Notes: generated by a model not told the origin, from the letters alone. A stretch of DNA of 6,996 nt from a bacterium (GCA_030428695.1 JAUIEM010000462.1:1-6996), one strand, 5' to 3'; numbered from the stretch's first letter, positions 1 to 6,379 are shown. Program-made: numbers and translations.

Positions 1-1
1 C

Positions 2-181
2 TACTGGCCGAACGGGCCCCAGCTGGCGGGGCGCATCCTCCTGATCCCGTTCGCGCTCGCGCTCGACGGGCTGACGCTGCCCTTCCAGATCCCGGCCTGG
101 ATCTACTTCGCGTACAACCCGATCTTCATCGACAGCCCCCGGGTTCCGCCCCGCCCCGCGGCATCGAGCCCAGACAGGTAG
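2..181 (+). CDS. 3' end of a membrane-associated or lipoprotein-like protein (partial), paralogue of the next gene
   Basis: An open frame enters from the left edge and runs 59 codons to a TAG at 179-181, so only the C-terminus is visible. It holds a hydrophobic stretch containing LDGLTLPFQIPAW and ends near a PPRP motif. The next gene has a matching C-terminus: VDVLTLPIQ against LDGLTLPFQ, LAY against FAY, and PPRP in both. The two are therefore probably tandem duplicates. A proline, then an Asp, then a TLP-x-Q signature near the C-terminus recalls small bacterial lipoproteins of the YceK/YidQ type; this is inference from pattern only. The stop lies 8 nt before the next start, which points to one transcript. 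Function unknown. Confidence 0.7.
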   Translation, partial: YWPNGPQLAGRILLIPFALALDGLTLPFQIPAWIYFAYNPIFIDSPRVPPRPAASSPDR

Positions 182-189
182 CCGAACGC

Positions 190-993
190 ATGCACCGCGC
201 CGCCCCGACGCTCCGTCCCTTGCTCGTCCTGGTCCTCTGCTGGCTCCAGGCCGGGTGCTTCACGTTCGGGGCCTGGGAGTGGTACCGTCCGCTCCGGGAG
301 CTCCACGCCGGAACCTTCGTCGACGCCGCCCTCGCGCCGGGGGACGCGCCGTCGCTGCTGCTCCGCGTCGCCTTCCCCGAGGGCGACACGCAGGTCGTGC
401 GCGTCAGCCCTCCCCGGCAGGAGCTCGAGCTGCTCCCCGCGACCGCGATGCCCGCCTCGACCGCGCGCCTGATCCCGGAGGAGCCGCTCGCGCTCGGCGG
501 GCTCGCGCTCCTGGTGAGGGAAGACGGCCGCCTGGAGATCGGCAACGCGCCCTGGGAGTGGAGGCTGCCGAAGGACGGGGATAGCCTGAGGGCCACCGAG
601 CTCCGCGGCATCTGGCTGCAGGACGGGTACCGCGGCCCGCACGTTCTCACCCGGCTGCGGTACGGGCGCGCGCAGGAGCACTTCGTGCAGGTCCGGGCGG
701 AGGAGGCACGCATCGACTGGGAGCCGACCCGGAAGCGCGACCCGTTCCCGCTCGCCGCGGCGCTTCACGAGCGCGGGGATCACGCGGTGCTGCGCATCAC
801 CGGCGCGACCCGCCTGCTGCACCCCAGGCGCCTCGACATCCTGCCGGACCCCGCGGGCCTCGCGAAGCACATCCCGTTCACCGTCCTCACCCTCGGCGTG
901 GACGTGTTGACGCTTCCGATCCAGGTCGCGATGTTTCTCGTGTTCCTGGCGTACACCGTCGCGACGGACGGTCCGATTCCCCCGCGACCCTGA
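190..993 (+). CDS. Putative lipoprotein with C-terminal hydrophobic segment, function unknown
   Basis: A 267-residue protein. Residues 1-22 form a signal peptide: charged start, then the hydrophobic run LLVLVLCWL. It ends at a possible lipobox LQAGC with Cys23. The Gln at -3 is atypical, so lipidation is plausible but not certain. Residues 30-220 look beta-rich and soluble, with many Arg and Glu and alternating hydrophobics; I recognise no domain. Residues about 228-256 are hydrophobic and contain VDVLTLPIQ, shared with the end of the upstream gene, and the protein ends in PPRP. If Cys23 is lipidated, it would sit in the cell envelope. The start is the ATG 8 nt after the previous stop. Its ribosome site is weak (AGG about 12 nt upstream), which fits translational coupling to the upstream gene. 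The 3' end is only 6 nt from the convergent gene's end, with no clear terminator between them. Confidence 0.8.
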   Translation: MHRAAPTLRPLLVLVLCWLQAGCFTFGAWEWYRPLRELHAGTFVDAALAPGDAPSLLLRVAFPEGDTQVVRVSPPRQELELLPATAMPASTARLIPEEPLALGGLALLVREDGRLEIGNAPWEWRLPKDGDSLRATELRGIWLQDGYRGPHVLTRLRYGRAQEHFVQVRAEEARIDWEPTRKRDPFPLAAALHERGDHAVLRITGATRLLHPRRLDILPDPAGLAKHIPFTVLTLGVDVLTLPIQVAMFLVFLAYTVATDGPIPPRP

Positions 994-999
994 CCCGGC

Positions 1000-1749
1000 T
1001 CAGAGCCCCTCGAACAGGTAGCCGAAGACCTTGCGCCCGGGATGCTGCTTCGGCGCCTCGACGGCGTTGGCCTCTTCGCGGGCGTACTTGACCGCCTTCG
1101 ACAGGGCCTCGATGCGCTCGAGCAGCTGGCGCTTGCGCGGGGTGGGCAGGGCGCCGCTGTGCTTGATCGTCTCCCAGTGGCCGATGATCACGTCCTCGGT
1201 GATCAGCTGCGTCTGGGCGGGGTGCTCCTTGGTCGGCGGGTGGAGCACGATCGGGCGCTGCAGCTTCTTGGTCTTGGTCGTCAGCTGCGCGGCGGTCTTG
1301 TAGAGCTGGGTGTTCGCGTCGAGGTTCCAGTCCTCCGCCGCATCGAGCTCGGGGATGCGGCCGACGAAGGTCGCGAGATCCTTGAGCTGCTTCTCGAGGA
1401 ACAAGAGGTACGTGACCGGCACGTCCTCGAGCAGCGGGGCGCTCTCGCCCTCGATGGTCACCGAGGCCCGGGCGTGACAGTTCGCCCAGTCTTTCTGCGC
1501 GGTGATGTCGAACAGCTCGACCAGGGCCTTGGAGACCTCGCGCAGCATCTCGCTCGCGATGCGCTGCACCTTGCGGTTCTCGGGCGGAAAGCGGTCGCCG
1601 TCCTCGTCGAGGGGCTGGTACGCCTTCGCCATGCCGCTGAACAGCGCCGGCTTCTGGACTTCCTTGTAGGCGTCGGTGAAGTCGCGGCTGACGCGGTTCT
1701 TGACGCCCTTCTCGATCGCGAGCACCTGGTGCAGCTTGGGGGTGGCCAT
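1000..1749 (-). CDS. Conserved protein of unknown function (DUF7873-like)
   Basis: A 249-residue, apparently cytoplasmic protein without signal peptide or membrane segment. An in-frame ATG 33 nt further upstream exists (1782), but the start at 1749 is preferred because GGAGG (1762-1758) lies 8 nt before it and the protein then begins MATPKLHQ, as I recall for its relatives. Recognisable conserved blocks are QKPALFSG (32-39), KDWANCHARA (86-95), VPVTYLLFLEKQL (110-122), KEHPAQTQ (174-181), HWETIKHSGALP (191-202), KYAREEAN (221-228) and a terminal VFGYLF (241-246). From memory this matches a family widespread in actinobacteria and other high-GC bacteria, listed I believe as DUF7873; I could not check the name. 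No activity is known to me. It lies 57 nt downstream of the methyltransferase on the same strand and has a good candidate promoter of its own. Confidence 0.85.
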   Translation of the reverse strand: MATPKLHQVLAIEKGVKNRVSRDFTDAYKEVQKPALFSGMAKAYQPLDEDGDRFPPENRKVQRIASEMLREVSKALVELFDITAQKDWANCHARASVTIEGESAPLLEDVPVTYLLFLEKQLKDLATFVGRIPELDAAEDWNLDANTQLYKTAAQLTTKTKKLQRPIVLHPPTKEHPAQTQLITEDVIIGHWETIKHSGALPTPRKRQLLERIEALSKAVKYAREEANAVEAPKQHPGRKVFGYLFEGL

Positions 1750-1757
1750 CGGCGATT

Positions 1758-1762
1758 CCTCC
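1758..1762 (-). promoter_or_regulatory. Ribosome binding site fixing the start of the 1000-1749 gene
   Basis: The minus strand reads GGAGG here, 8 nt before the ATG at 1749. The in-frame ATG at 1782 has no comparable site. It would also fall within the predicted -10 box and so could not be translated from the promoter proposed at 1782-1810. Confidence 0.75.
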
Positions 1763-1781
1763 GCGGGACATGGGCCCCGCA

Positions 1782-1810
1782 ACCGTAGTCATCCACCCCG
1801 TTCAGGTCAA
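1782..1810 (-). promoter_or_regulatory. Sigma70-type promoter for the DUF7873-like gene
   Basis: On the minus strand TTGACC (1810-1805, five of six bases of the -35 consensus) is followed after exactly 17 nt by TACGGT (1787-1782, which keeps the T, A and final T of the -10 consensus). Transcription would start near 1775, giving a leader of about 25 nt that contains the GGAGG site. The TGA stop of the upstream methyltransferase (1809-1807) is inside the -35 element. This suggests the downstream gene can be expressed apart from the methyltransferase. Confidence 0.55.
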
Positions 1811-3276
1811 GCCGAAGGCACGAGCATCCCCAGCTCGAGCAAGGCCCGCAGCGCCTTTCGGGTCGCGGCGGCGGGCTCTCCCCGCGTCTCCGCCTCGGCG
1901 ACCAGGGCGGCGACCGGCGTCCCTCTCCCCGCCGCCTCGAGCAGCCGGGCGATGCGCGGCACGACGTCGAGGGTGCGCTGCAGGGGCCCCTCGGGGGTGA
2001 CGAACTGGGCCGACGTGCCGCCCCCGAAGTCCGTCCTGCGCACCAGCTGCGCGCCCTCTGGCGGCGCGACCTCGAGGGCGTCGAGGGCCGCGTCGTCGGC
2101 GCCGGCGAGCAGGGTCCGGCGCGCGATCTGGGCGTCGACCCGGTCACCAGCGGCGCAGAGGGGCGGCAGCACCTCGTCGTCGCGGTGCCAGGCCTTGCCC
2201 GCGGGCGTGCGCCAGAGGTGGATCAGGCCCGCGCCGATGCCGCTGATGCGCTGCTCCATGTAGCCCGACACCCAGCGCATCAGGGTGTCGCGGTAGTCCG
2301 GGTAGGCCTGCCCGAAGCCGCGCTTGACCTGCTCGACCGCGTAGGCGAAGGGGTCGAGGGAACCGAACCGCACGAGCCAGCTGTCCCAGCGCGCGTCGCC
2401 GAGCCAGCGCTCGAGCTTGCCGCGGTAGGGCTCGCCGGAGTGCTCGACCAGGTGGGTGACGATCTGCGCCCGGCCGCCCTCGGCGAGGTGCTGCGGCAGG
2501 CCGGCGACGATCTTCGCCAGCACGTCCTCGCCCTGCGGCCCGCCGTCCCGGAAGGCGATGCGCACCGCGGGGGAGGGCACGAAGGGCGGATTGCCGAGGA
2601 TCAGCGCGAAGCGCTCGTCGCCGACCGGCCCGTAGGCGTCCCCCTCCCGGAAGTCGACCGCGGCTCCGTTCAGGCGCGCGTTGAAGCGCGCGAAGGCGAC
2701 GGCCCGCGGGTTGAGGTCGACCCCGACGACCCGCTCGCTGTGCCGGGCGGCGAGGATCGCGTGCACCCCCGAGCCGGTGCACAGGTCGAGGCAGCTCGAG
2801 ACCTTTCTGCGCGGCGTCAGCCGGGCGAGGGCGTAGGAGTCCCCGCCGAGGTACATCACCGGCTGCGCCGGCCGGCTCTCCTCCAGCCGCGGCGTGTGGC
2901 GGAAGCGATGATCGGTCGCGAACAGGCCTCCCTGGCAGGGATACAGGCTGGCCGCCGCGGCGATGCGCCCGTCCTCGAGCCGCTCGAGCAGCCCGCAGGC
3001 GAGGAGCATCGGCAGCCGCTCGCCGAGCAGCTTGTGGGCGGCCGGCTCGGCGAGGGCGGCGGAAAGGAGGAACAGCGCGATCAGCCGGTCGAGGGGCTCG
3101 CCGCGGCCGAGGTAGGCGAACAGATAGAGGGGGAAGCGCTCGAGGCGCAGCGCCGCGACGTCGGGCAGGTCGAGCCGGGCCCGCACGCCCTCTTCGTCGT
3201 AGCCGCGCGCCCGCATCCAGCCGGCGAAGGCCTCGAGCGGGGCGGAGGCGGCGGCCTCGCGGGGAAATCCAGACAC
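1807..3276 (-). CDS. Class I SAM-dependent methyltransferase with NPPF motif (PrmC/RlmG-like catalytic core)
   Basis: A 489-residue cytoplasmic enzyme read from a GTG start. A TTG 54 nt upstream (3330) is in frame but lacks a ribosome site and lies within the predicted -35 box. The GTG has GGAG 7 nt before it. Residues about 12-115 are helical with a winged-helix look (CGLLERLEDGRIAAA). The Rossmann core follows: SAM-binding motif I LDLCTGSG (163-170), ribose-binding Asp187 in GVDLNPRA, an acidic EGD (211-213), and NPPF (229-232). NPPY/F is the signature of methyltransferases acting on amide or exocyclic amino nitrogens, such as PrmC/HemK and the rRNA guanine-N2 enzymes. Residues about 440-489 may form another winged helix. 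Architecture and length recall actinobacterial proteins with flanking domains listed, I believe, as DUF7059 and DUF7782. The substrate (release factor, ribosomal protein, rRNA or DNA) cannot be told from the sequence. Confidence 0.85.
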   Translation of the reverse strand: MSGFPREAAASAPLEAFAGWMRARGYDEEGVRARLDLPDVAALRLERFPLYLFAYLGRGEPLDRLIALFLLSAALAEPAAHKLLGERLPMLLACGLLERLEDGRIAAAASLYPCQGGLFATDHRFRHTPRLEESRPAQPVMYLGGDSYALARLTPRRKVSSCLDLCTGSGVHAILAARHSERVVGVDLNPRAVAFARFNARLNGAAVDFREGDAYGPVGDERFALILGNPPFVPSPAVRIAFRDGGPQGEDVLAKIVAGLPQHLAEGGRAQIVTHLVEHSGEPYRGKLERWLGDARWDSWLVRFGSLDPFAYAVEQVKRGFGQAYPDYRDTLMRWVSGYMEQRISGIGAGLIHLWRTPAGKAWHRDDEVLPPLCAAGDRVDAQIARRTLLAGADDAALDALEVAPPEGAQLVRRTDFGGGTSAQFVTPEGPLQRTLDVVPRIARLLEAAGRGTPVAALVAEAETRGEPAAATRKALRALLELGMLVPSA

Positions 3277-3283
3277 GGCGCAT

Positions 3284-3287
3284 CTCC
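3284..3287 (-). promoter_or_regulatory. Ribosome binding site selecting the GTG start of the methyltransferase
   Basis: The minus strand reads GGAG 7 nt before GTG at 3276. It is the only good site near the 5' end of this frame, so it decides against the longer TTG-initiated reading. The leader from the predicted start of transcription would be only about 20 nt. Confidence 0.65.
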
Positions 3288-3301
3288 AGAGAGGGGCCGG
3301 T

Positions 3302-3330
3302 ATCGTACAGACCGTCGGGCGCTGGCGCAA
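3302..3330 (-). promoter_or_regulatory. Leftward promoter for the NPPF methyltransferase
   Basis: On the minus strand TTGCGC (3330-3325) is followed after 17 nt by TACGAT (3307-3302). The first three -35 bases are consensus, and the -10 has T, A, A and final T matching. Transcription would begin near 3295, just upstream of the GGAG at 3287-3284. The -10 box lies in the left arm of the inverted repeat described below. Confidence 0.5.
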
Positions 3331-3351
3331 AGCGCGCGGTCCATGTACGAT
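3323..3351 (+). promoter_or_regulatory. Rightward promoter for the kinase-methyltransferase operon
   Basis: TACGAT (3346-3351) is identical to the -10 box on the opposite strand. The hexamer 17 nt upstream, TGGCGC (3323-3328), is a poor -35 match and overlaps the leftward -35. Transcription would start near 3358, leaving a leader of about 25 nt before the ATG at 3383. The weak -35 suggests either low basal activity or a need for an activator. Confidence 0.4.
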
Positions 3352-3382
3352 TTACGGTGCAGCCGGCCGCAGAGGGGACCGC

Positions 3383-5239
3383 ATGGAGACCGCCAAAGGG
3401 ACGCCGACGCCGTGGGATGAGTCGAACCTCCCCACGACAGAGAGCAAAGCGAAGACAGGCCAGGTCAAGTCCCTGCGTCTGGAGAAGCTGCAGCGGCTCG
3501 GCGACTTCGTGATCGACGAGCAGCTCGGCAAGGGCGGGATGGGGGTCGTGTTCAAGGCGACGCAGATCTCGCTGCAGCGCAAGGTCGCCCTCAAGGTGCT
3601 GCCGCGCTCGATGGCGGAGGACCAGAACTTCTGCCAGCGCTTCCTGGTCGAGGCGCGCTCGGCGGCGTCGCTGATGCATCCGAACGTGATCCAGGTGTTC
3701 ACGGTCGGCATGGACGACCAGACGAACCGGCTCTACTTCGCGATGGAGCTGATCGACGGCGAGCCCCTCGACCAGTACCTCAAGAAGGGCGACCCGAGCT
3801 TCGGCCAGGCGCTGCACATCGCGATCAGCGTCGCCGACGCCCTCGAGCACGCCTGGGAGCGCAAGCTCATCCACCGCGACATCAAGCCGAGCAACGTGAT
3901 GCTCGGCCCGAAGAACCTGGTCAAGGTGCTCGACTTCGGGCTGGCGAAGTCGGTCCAGGCCCAGAGCGGCCTGACCCGCACCGGCACGATCATCGGCACC
4001 CCCGACTACATGTCGCCCGAGCAGGCGGGGGCGCGCGAGACCGACTGCCGCAGCGACATCTACTCCCTCGGCGTGCTCCTGCATCGGATGGTGGCAGGGG
4101 CGCGGCCCTTCATCGCCGACTCGGTCGCCGGCCTGATCTTCCTGCACTCCTACGCCCGGCCGCGGCGGATCAACTTCTACCGCAAGAACGTCCCGGCCGA
4201 GCTCAACACGATCCTCGCGAAGATGCTCGCCAAGGAGCCTGCCGACCGCTACCCGGACCCGAGCGCGCTCCTGGCCGACCTGCAGGCCCTGCGCAAGAAG
4301 CTCGAGCGCGAGGGGAAGCTCGACCTCAAGCCGAGCGGGGAGAGGGTCCCGTCGATCACCTTCAAGGAAGGCCAGAGCCAGCTCGACAAGGGCGACCTGC
4401 TCGACCTCAAGGCCGCGGGCCCGCTCGACACCCGGCCGATGCTCAACCGCCGGAACGTCGCTCCCGCCAGCGGCGGCGGGGCGGTCAAGGTCGTGCTGGT
4501 CGTCCTGATGCTCGCGCTGCTCGGCGGCGCCGCCTGGGCCTTCTTCACCGGCCGCCTCGACCCCTGGCTCGGTGACGCGAGCGCGGGCGGCAACACGGGC
4601 AACACGGCCAACGCCGCCGCCAACACGGGCGACGCGGCCAACGCCGGCCCCGCGGTGCCGGCCGAGACGGCGGAGGTGGTCGCGCCTGCGCCGGAGATCG
4701 CGCTCGACGAGCTGGTCTGGGGCGCGCCGGAGCCGGTCTGGGATGCCGCGACGCGCAGCGTGCCGTCGACCGACCGCTCGAAGTGGAACTTCAACGTCAG
4801 CCTCGACTTCCCCGAGGCGCTGGTCGGGGTCGGCACCGGCTTCCTGGAGCGGCCCGTCGAGGCCCCGGCGTGGCGGCTGCGCGGCCTGCTCGTCGAGTTC
4901 GGGGCCAAGGACTTCGGGCTGTACCTGCTCGAGGATGGGGCGCCGGGCCGCGGCATCGCGATCATCACCTTCGACCAGCTCAACTACCTGCGCAGCGTCG
5001 ACCGCTGGAAGGACGACGGCAGCCGCAGCAAGGGCACGCCGGAGAGCCAGTCCTTCGACGAGATGAAGGCGCCGTTCTCGTTGACCGTCGCCGGCCGCCG
5101 GGTGGTGCTCGAGGTCGACGGCGAGGTGCTGCTCGACGAGCAGGTCGAGGGCGCGATCGACGGCTTCTGCCTGTACATCGACGCGGGCGGCGGGCAGGCC
5201 GGCTTCTGCCACCTCACCCTGGAGGAGCCCGCCGAGTAG
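3383..5239 (+). CDS. Transmembrane Hanks-type Ser/Thr protein kinase with extracytoplasmic sensor-like domain
   Basis: A 618-residue PknB-type kinase. AGAGGGG lies 5 nt before the ATG. Residues 41-300 are a complete kinase domain: glycine loop LGKGGMGVVFKA (48-59), catalytic Lys71 in VALK, probable helix-C Glu90, catalytic loop HRDIKPSN (164-171) with Asp166, DFG (184-186), and an activation loop with Thr198, Thr200 and Thr202. GTPDY (205-209), SPE (211-213), Asp225 and Arg289 complete it. The Arg before the catalytic Asp makes it an RD kinase, usually activated by loop phosphorylation. A charged juxtamembrane region (305-357) precedes one membrane helix (about 367-388); the RR just before it puts the kinase inside the cell. 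Outside follow an Asn/Thr/Gly/Ala linker (about 399-437) and a beta-rich domain (440-615). Its end (VVLEVDGEVLLDEQ, then IDGFCLYID) resembles LamG-like/DUF1080 jelly-roll folds. It probably senses an envelope ligand; ligand and targets are unknown. Confidence 0.93.
   Translation: METAKGTPTPWDESNLPTTESKAKTGQVKSLRLEKLQRLGDFVIDEQLGKGGMGVVFKATQISLQRKVALKVLPRSMAEDQNFCQRFLVEARSAASLMHPNVIQVFTVGMDDQTNRLYFAMELIDGEPLDQYLKKGDPSFGQALHIAISVADALEHAWERKLIHRDIKPSNVMLGPKNLVKVLDFGLAKSVQAQSGLTRTGTIIGTPDYMSPEQAGARETDCRSDIYSLGVLLHRMVAGARPFIADSVAGLIFLHSYARPRRINFYRKNVPAELNTILAKMLAKEPADRYPDPSALLADLQALRKKLEREGKLDLKPSGERVPSITFKEGQSQLDKGDLLDLKAAGPLDTRPMLNRRNVAPASGGGAVKVVLVVLMLALLGGAAWAFFTGRLDPWLGDASAGGNTGNTANAAANTGDAANAGPAVPAETAEVVAPAPEIALDELVWGAPEPVWDAATRSVPSTDRSKWNFNVSLDFPEALVGVGTGFLERPVEAPAWRLRGLLVEFGAKDFGLYLLEDGAPGRGIAIITFDQLNYLRSVDRWKDDGSRSKGTPESQSFDEMKAPFSLTVAGRRVVLEVDGEVLLDEQVEGAIDGFCLYIDAGGGQAGFCHLTLEEPAE
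4586..4648 (+). repeat. Degenerate tandem repeat encoding the kinase's periplasmic linker
   Basis: Units related to AACACGGGC and AACACGGCC recur here and encode GNTGNTAN, NTGDAAN and similar stretches (residues 402-422). The repeat lies directly after the membrane helix and before the C-terminal domain, so it probably acts as a flexible spacer. Such repeats tend to vary in copy number between strains. Confidence 0.6.
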
Positions 5240-5242
5240 GAG
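5238..5242 (+). promoter_or_regulatory. Ribosome binding site overlapping the kinase stop codon
   Basis: AGGAG here shares its first two bases with the kinase TAG stop (5237-5239) and sits 8 nt before the ATG at 5251. Ribosomes finishing the kinase would be placed to start the methyltransferase, so translation of the two is likely coupled. Confidence 0.75.
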
Positions 5243-5250
5243 AGCAGAGC

Positions 5251-6288
5251 ATGGCCCTCAGCCCCGGCAGCGCGTTCGCCTACCGCTTGCAGCAGCTGTC
5301 CTTCCTGATCCCCGCGTCCATCTTCCAGGAGTGCCTGCGGCTCGTCTCCTCGCGGGCCCGCCCGCCGCAGGCCGCGGTGATCCGCGAGGTGCAGGGCCGG
5401 CACCGGGCGCTGCTCGCCCGCGACCTCGCCAACGTCGCGGCCGGGGTCTACCCCGAGAAGCTGTTGTTCCAGCTGCCGGTGCGCGCCTACCTCGCGCGCC
5501 TGCCCGACCTGCTCGGCGACAGCCCCCGGGTGCTCTGGCGCAAGCGCCGCAAGGCCTACCGCGACCTGCCCGCCGAGGCCGGACCCGAGCGCTTCCCCGC
5601 CTACTACCGGCGGAACTTCCACTGGCAGACGGACGGCTACCTCAGCGATCGCTCGGCGCGGCTGTACGACCTCGGCGTCGAGATCCTGTTCAGGGGCATG
5701 GCGGATGTGATGCGCCGCCAGGTCATCCCCCCGCTGGTCGAGCACTTCGACGCGCCGCATGCGCCGCCCCGGCCGCGCCTGCTCGACCTCGGCTGCGGCA
5801 CCGGGCGCGCGCTGCTGCAGATCGCCGAGACCCGCCCGACGTGGCAGCTCGCTGGTCTGGACCTCAGCCCGGCCTACGTCCGCTTCGCCCGGGAGCTGCT
5901 CGGGTCGCGCGCCCGGATCGAGGTCGGCGATGCGGCGGGCACAGCGCGGGCCGCGGAGTCCTGCGACGCGGTCCTGTCGGTCTACCTGTTCCACGAGCTG
6001 CCGCGGGCGGTCCGGCGAGAGGTTGTCGCCGAGGCCTGGCGGCTCCTGCGCCCCGGGGGCCTGGTCGTGGTCGAGGACTCCGCCCAGCTCTCGGACAGCC
6101 CGGCCCTCGCGCCGGTGCTCGAGGGCTTCGCGCAGGAGTTCCACGAGCCCTTCTACCGCGACTACCTGCGGGATGACCTCGCGGCCCTGCTCACCGCGGC
6201 CGGCTTCGTGGTCGAGCGCGACGAGACCCACCTGGTCGCGCGGGTGCTCGCGGCGCGGAAGCCGACCTCGGCGGCGGGCGTCGGCTGA
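5251..6288 (+). CDS. Class I SAM-dependent methyltransferase, second gene of the kinase operon
   Basis: A 345-residue cytoplasmic protein. The frame is open far upstream, but the ATG at 5251 is chosen because of the AGGAG 8 nt before it and because it begins just after the kinase stop. Residues 1-165 are a helical, family-specific N-terminal region with YPEKLLFQLPVRAYL (67-81) and NFHWQTDGYLSDRSARLYD (122-140). I recall NFHWQTDGYLS from a family of uncharacterised methyltransferases in cyanobacteria and proteobacteria. The catalytic domain (about 175-330) has motif I LLDLGCGTGR (177-186), Asp204 in LAGLDLS, YLFHELP (245-251), and LRPGGLVVVEDS (266-277), the layout of UbiE-like Methyltransf_11/25 enzymes. 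It lacks the NPPY motif of the 1807-3276 enzyme, so the two are not close paralogues. A small-molecule, lipid or quinone-like substrate would fit, but this is inference. A phosphorylation link to the kinase is possible, not shown. Confidence 0.88.
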   Translation: MALSPGSAFAYRLQQLSFLIPASIFQECLRLVSSRARPPQAAVIREVQGRHRALLARDLANVAAGVYPEKLLFQLPVRAYLARLPDLLGDSPRVLWRKRRKAYRDLPAEAGPERFPAYYRRNFHWQTDGYLSDRSARLYDLGVEILFRGMADVMRRQVIPPLVEHFDAPHAPPRPRLLDLGCGTGRALLQIAETRPTWQLAGLDLSPAYVRFARELLGSRARIEVGDAAGTARAAESCDAVLSVYLFHELPRAVRREVVAEAWRLLRPGGLVVVEDSAQLSDSPALAPVLEGFAQEFHEPFYRDYLRDDLAALLTAAGFVVERDETHLVARVLAARKPTSAAGVG

Positions 6289-6298
6289 AGCGGGCCGC

Positions 6299-6325
6299 CC
6301 GGGCGCCCGCCGGCCGGGCGCCTGG
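6299..6325 (+). terminator. GC-rich hairpin after the kinase operon, possible terminator
   Basis: GGCGCCCG (6302-6309) and CGGGCGCC (6315-6322) pair across a 5-nt loop. The stem extends outward to 6299/6325 through one G-U pair, giving about 11 bp, and begins 10 nt after the methyltransferase stop. No T-run follows (the next bases are TATTC), so it may only be a stabilising or attenuating hairpin rather than a true intrinsic terminator. Confidence 0.45.
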
Positions 6326-6351
6326 TATTCGCGCGCCCGACGCGCTAGCCT
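6323..6351 (+). promoter_or_regulatory. Weak candidate promoter for the eRF1-like gene
   Basis: TAGCCT (6346-6351) could be a -10 box, but the hexamer 17 nt upstream, TGGTAT (6323-6328), matches the -35 consensus poorly. It is listed because a hairpin separates this gene from the previous operon and the 91-nt gap leaves room for a promoter. Confidence 0.25.
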
Positions 6352-6379
6352 GGGGGGATCCCGGAGCCAGGAGGGCACG

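Larger units (their letters stand above)
3302..3351. repeat. Inverted repeat framing divergent promoters (possible operator)
   Basis: ATCGTACA at 3302-3309 is the exact reverse complement of TGTACGAT at 3344-3351. Further inside, ACCG (3311-3314) mirrors CGGT (3337-3340) around nearly the same centre (3325.5 versus 3326.5). The arm centres are 42 bp apart, close to four helical turns, so a dimeric or tetrameric regulator could contact both arms on one face of the DNA. The arms coincide with both -10 boxes. A simpler reading is that both promoters just share the same -10 sequence. Confidence 0.5.

Noticed and set aside
103..870. Minus-strand frames (255 and 195 codons) opposite the lipoprotein gene
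   Set aside because: The plus-strand frame has a signal peptide and a C-terminus shared with its neighbour; the antisense products are low-complexity and lack a start signal.
1042..1788. 248-codon plus-strand frame opposite the DUF7873-like gene
   Set aside because: The minus-strand protein has family-conserved blocks and a GGAGG site; the plus-strand translation has neither.
3277..3330. Longer methyltransferase starting at TTG 3330
   Set aside because: There is no ribosome site before this TTG, it falls in the predicted -35 box, and the GTG at 3276 has GGAG at good spacing.
2185..3420. 411-codon open frame on the plus strand within the NPPF methyltransferase
   Set aside because: The opposite strand shows clear SAM-binding and NPPF motifs; this frame is their complement and has no recognisable domain. 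It also crosses the divergent promoter.
2144..5212. 1022-codon open frame on the minus strand across the methyltransferase start and the kinase gene
   Set aside because: It is antisense to a kinase with all catalytic motifs, its translation is Arg/Ala/Leu/Gly-rich without domains, and long antisense frames are expected at this GC content.
5759..6379. Upstream extension of the eRF1-like gene into the second methyltransferase
   Set aside because: The extension overlaps the catalytic domain of the methyltransferase in another frame and reads as Arg/Ser/Pro-rich noise; family similarity begins at the ATG at 6380.
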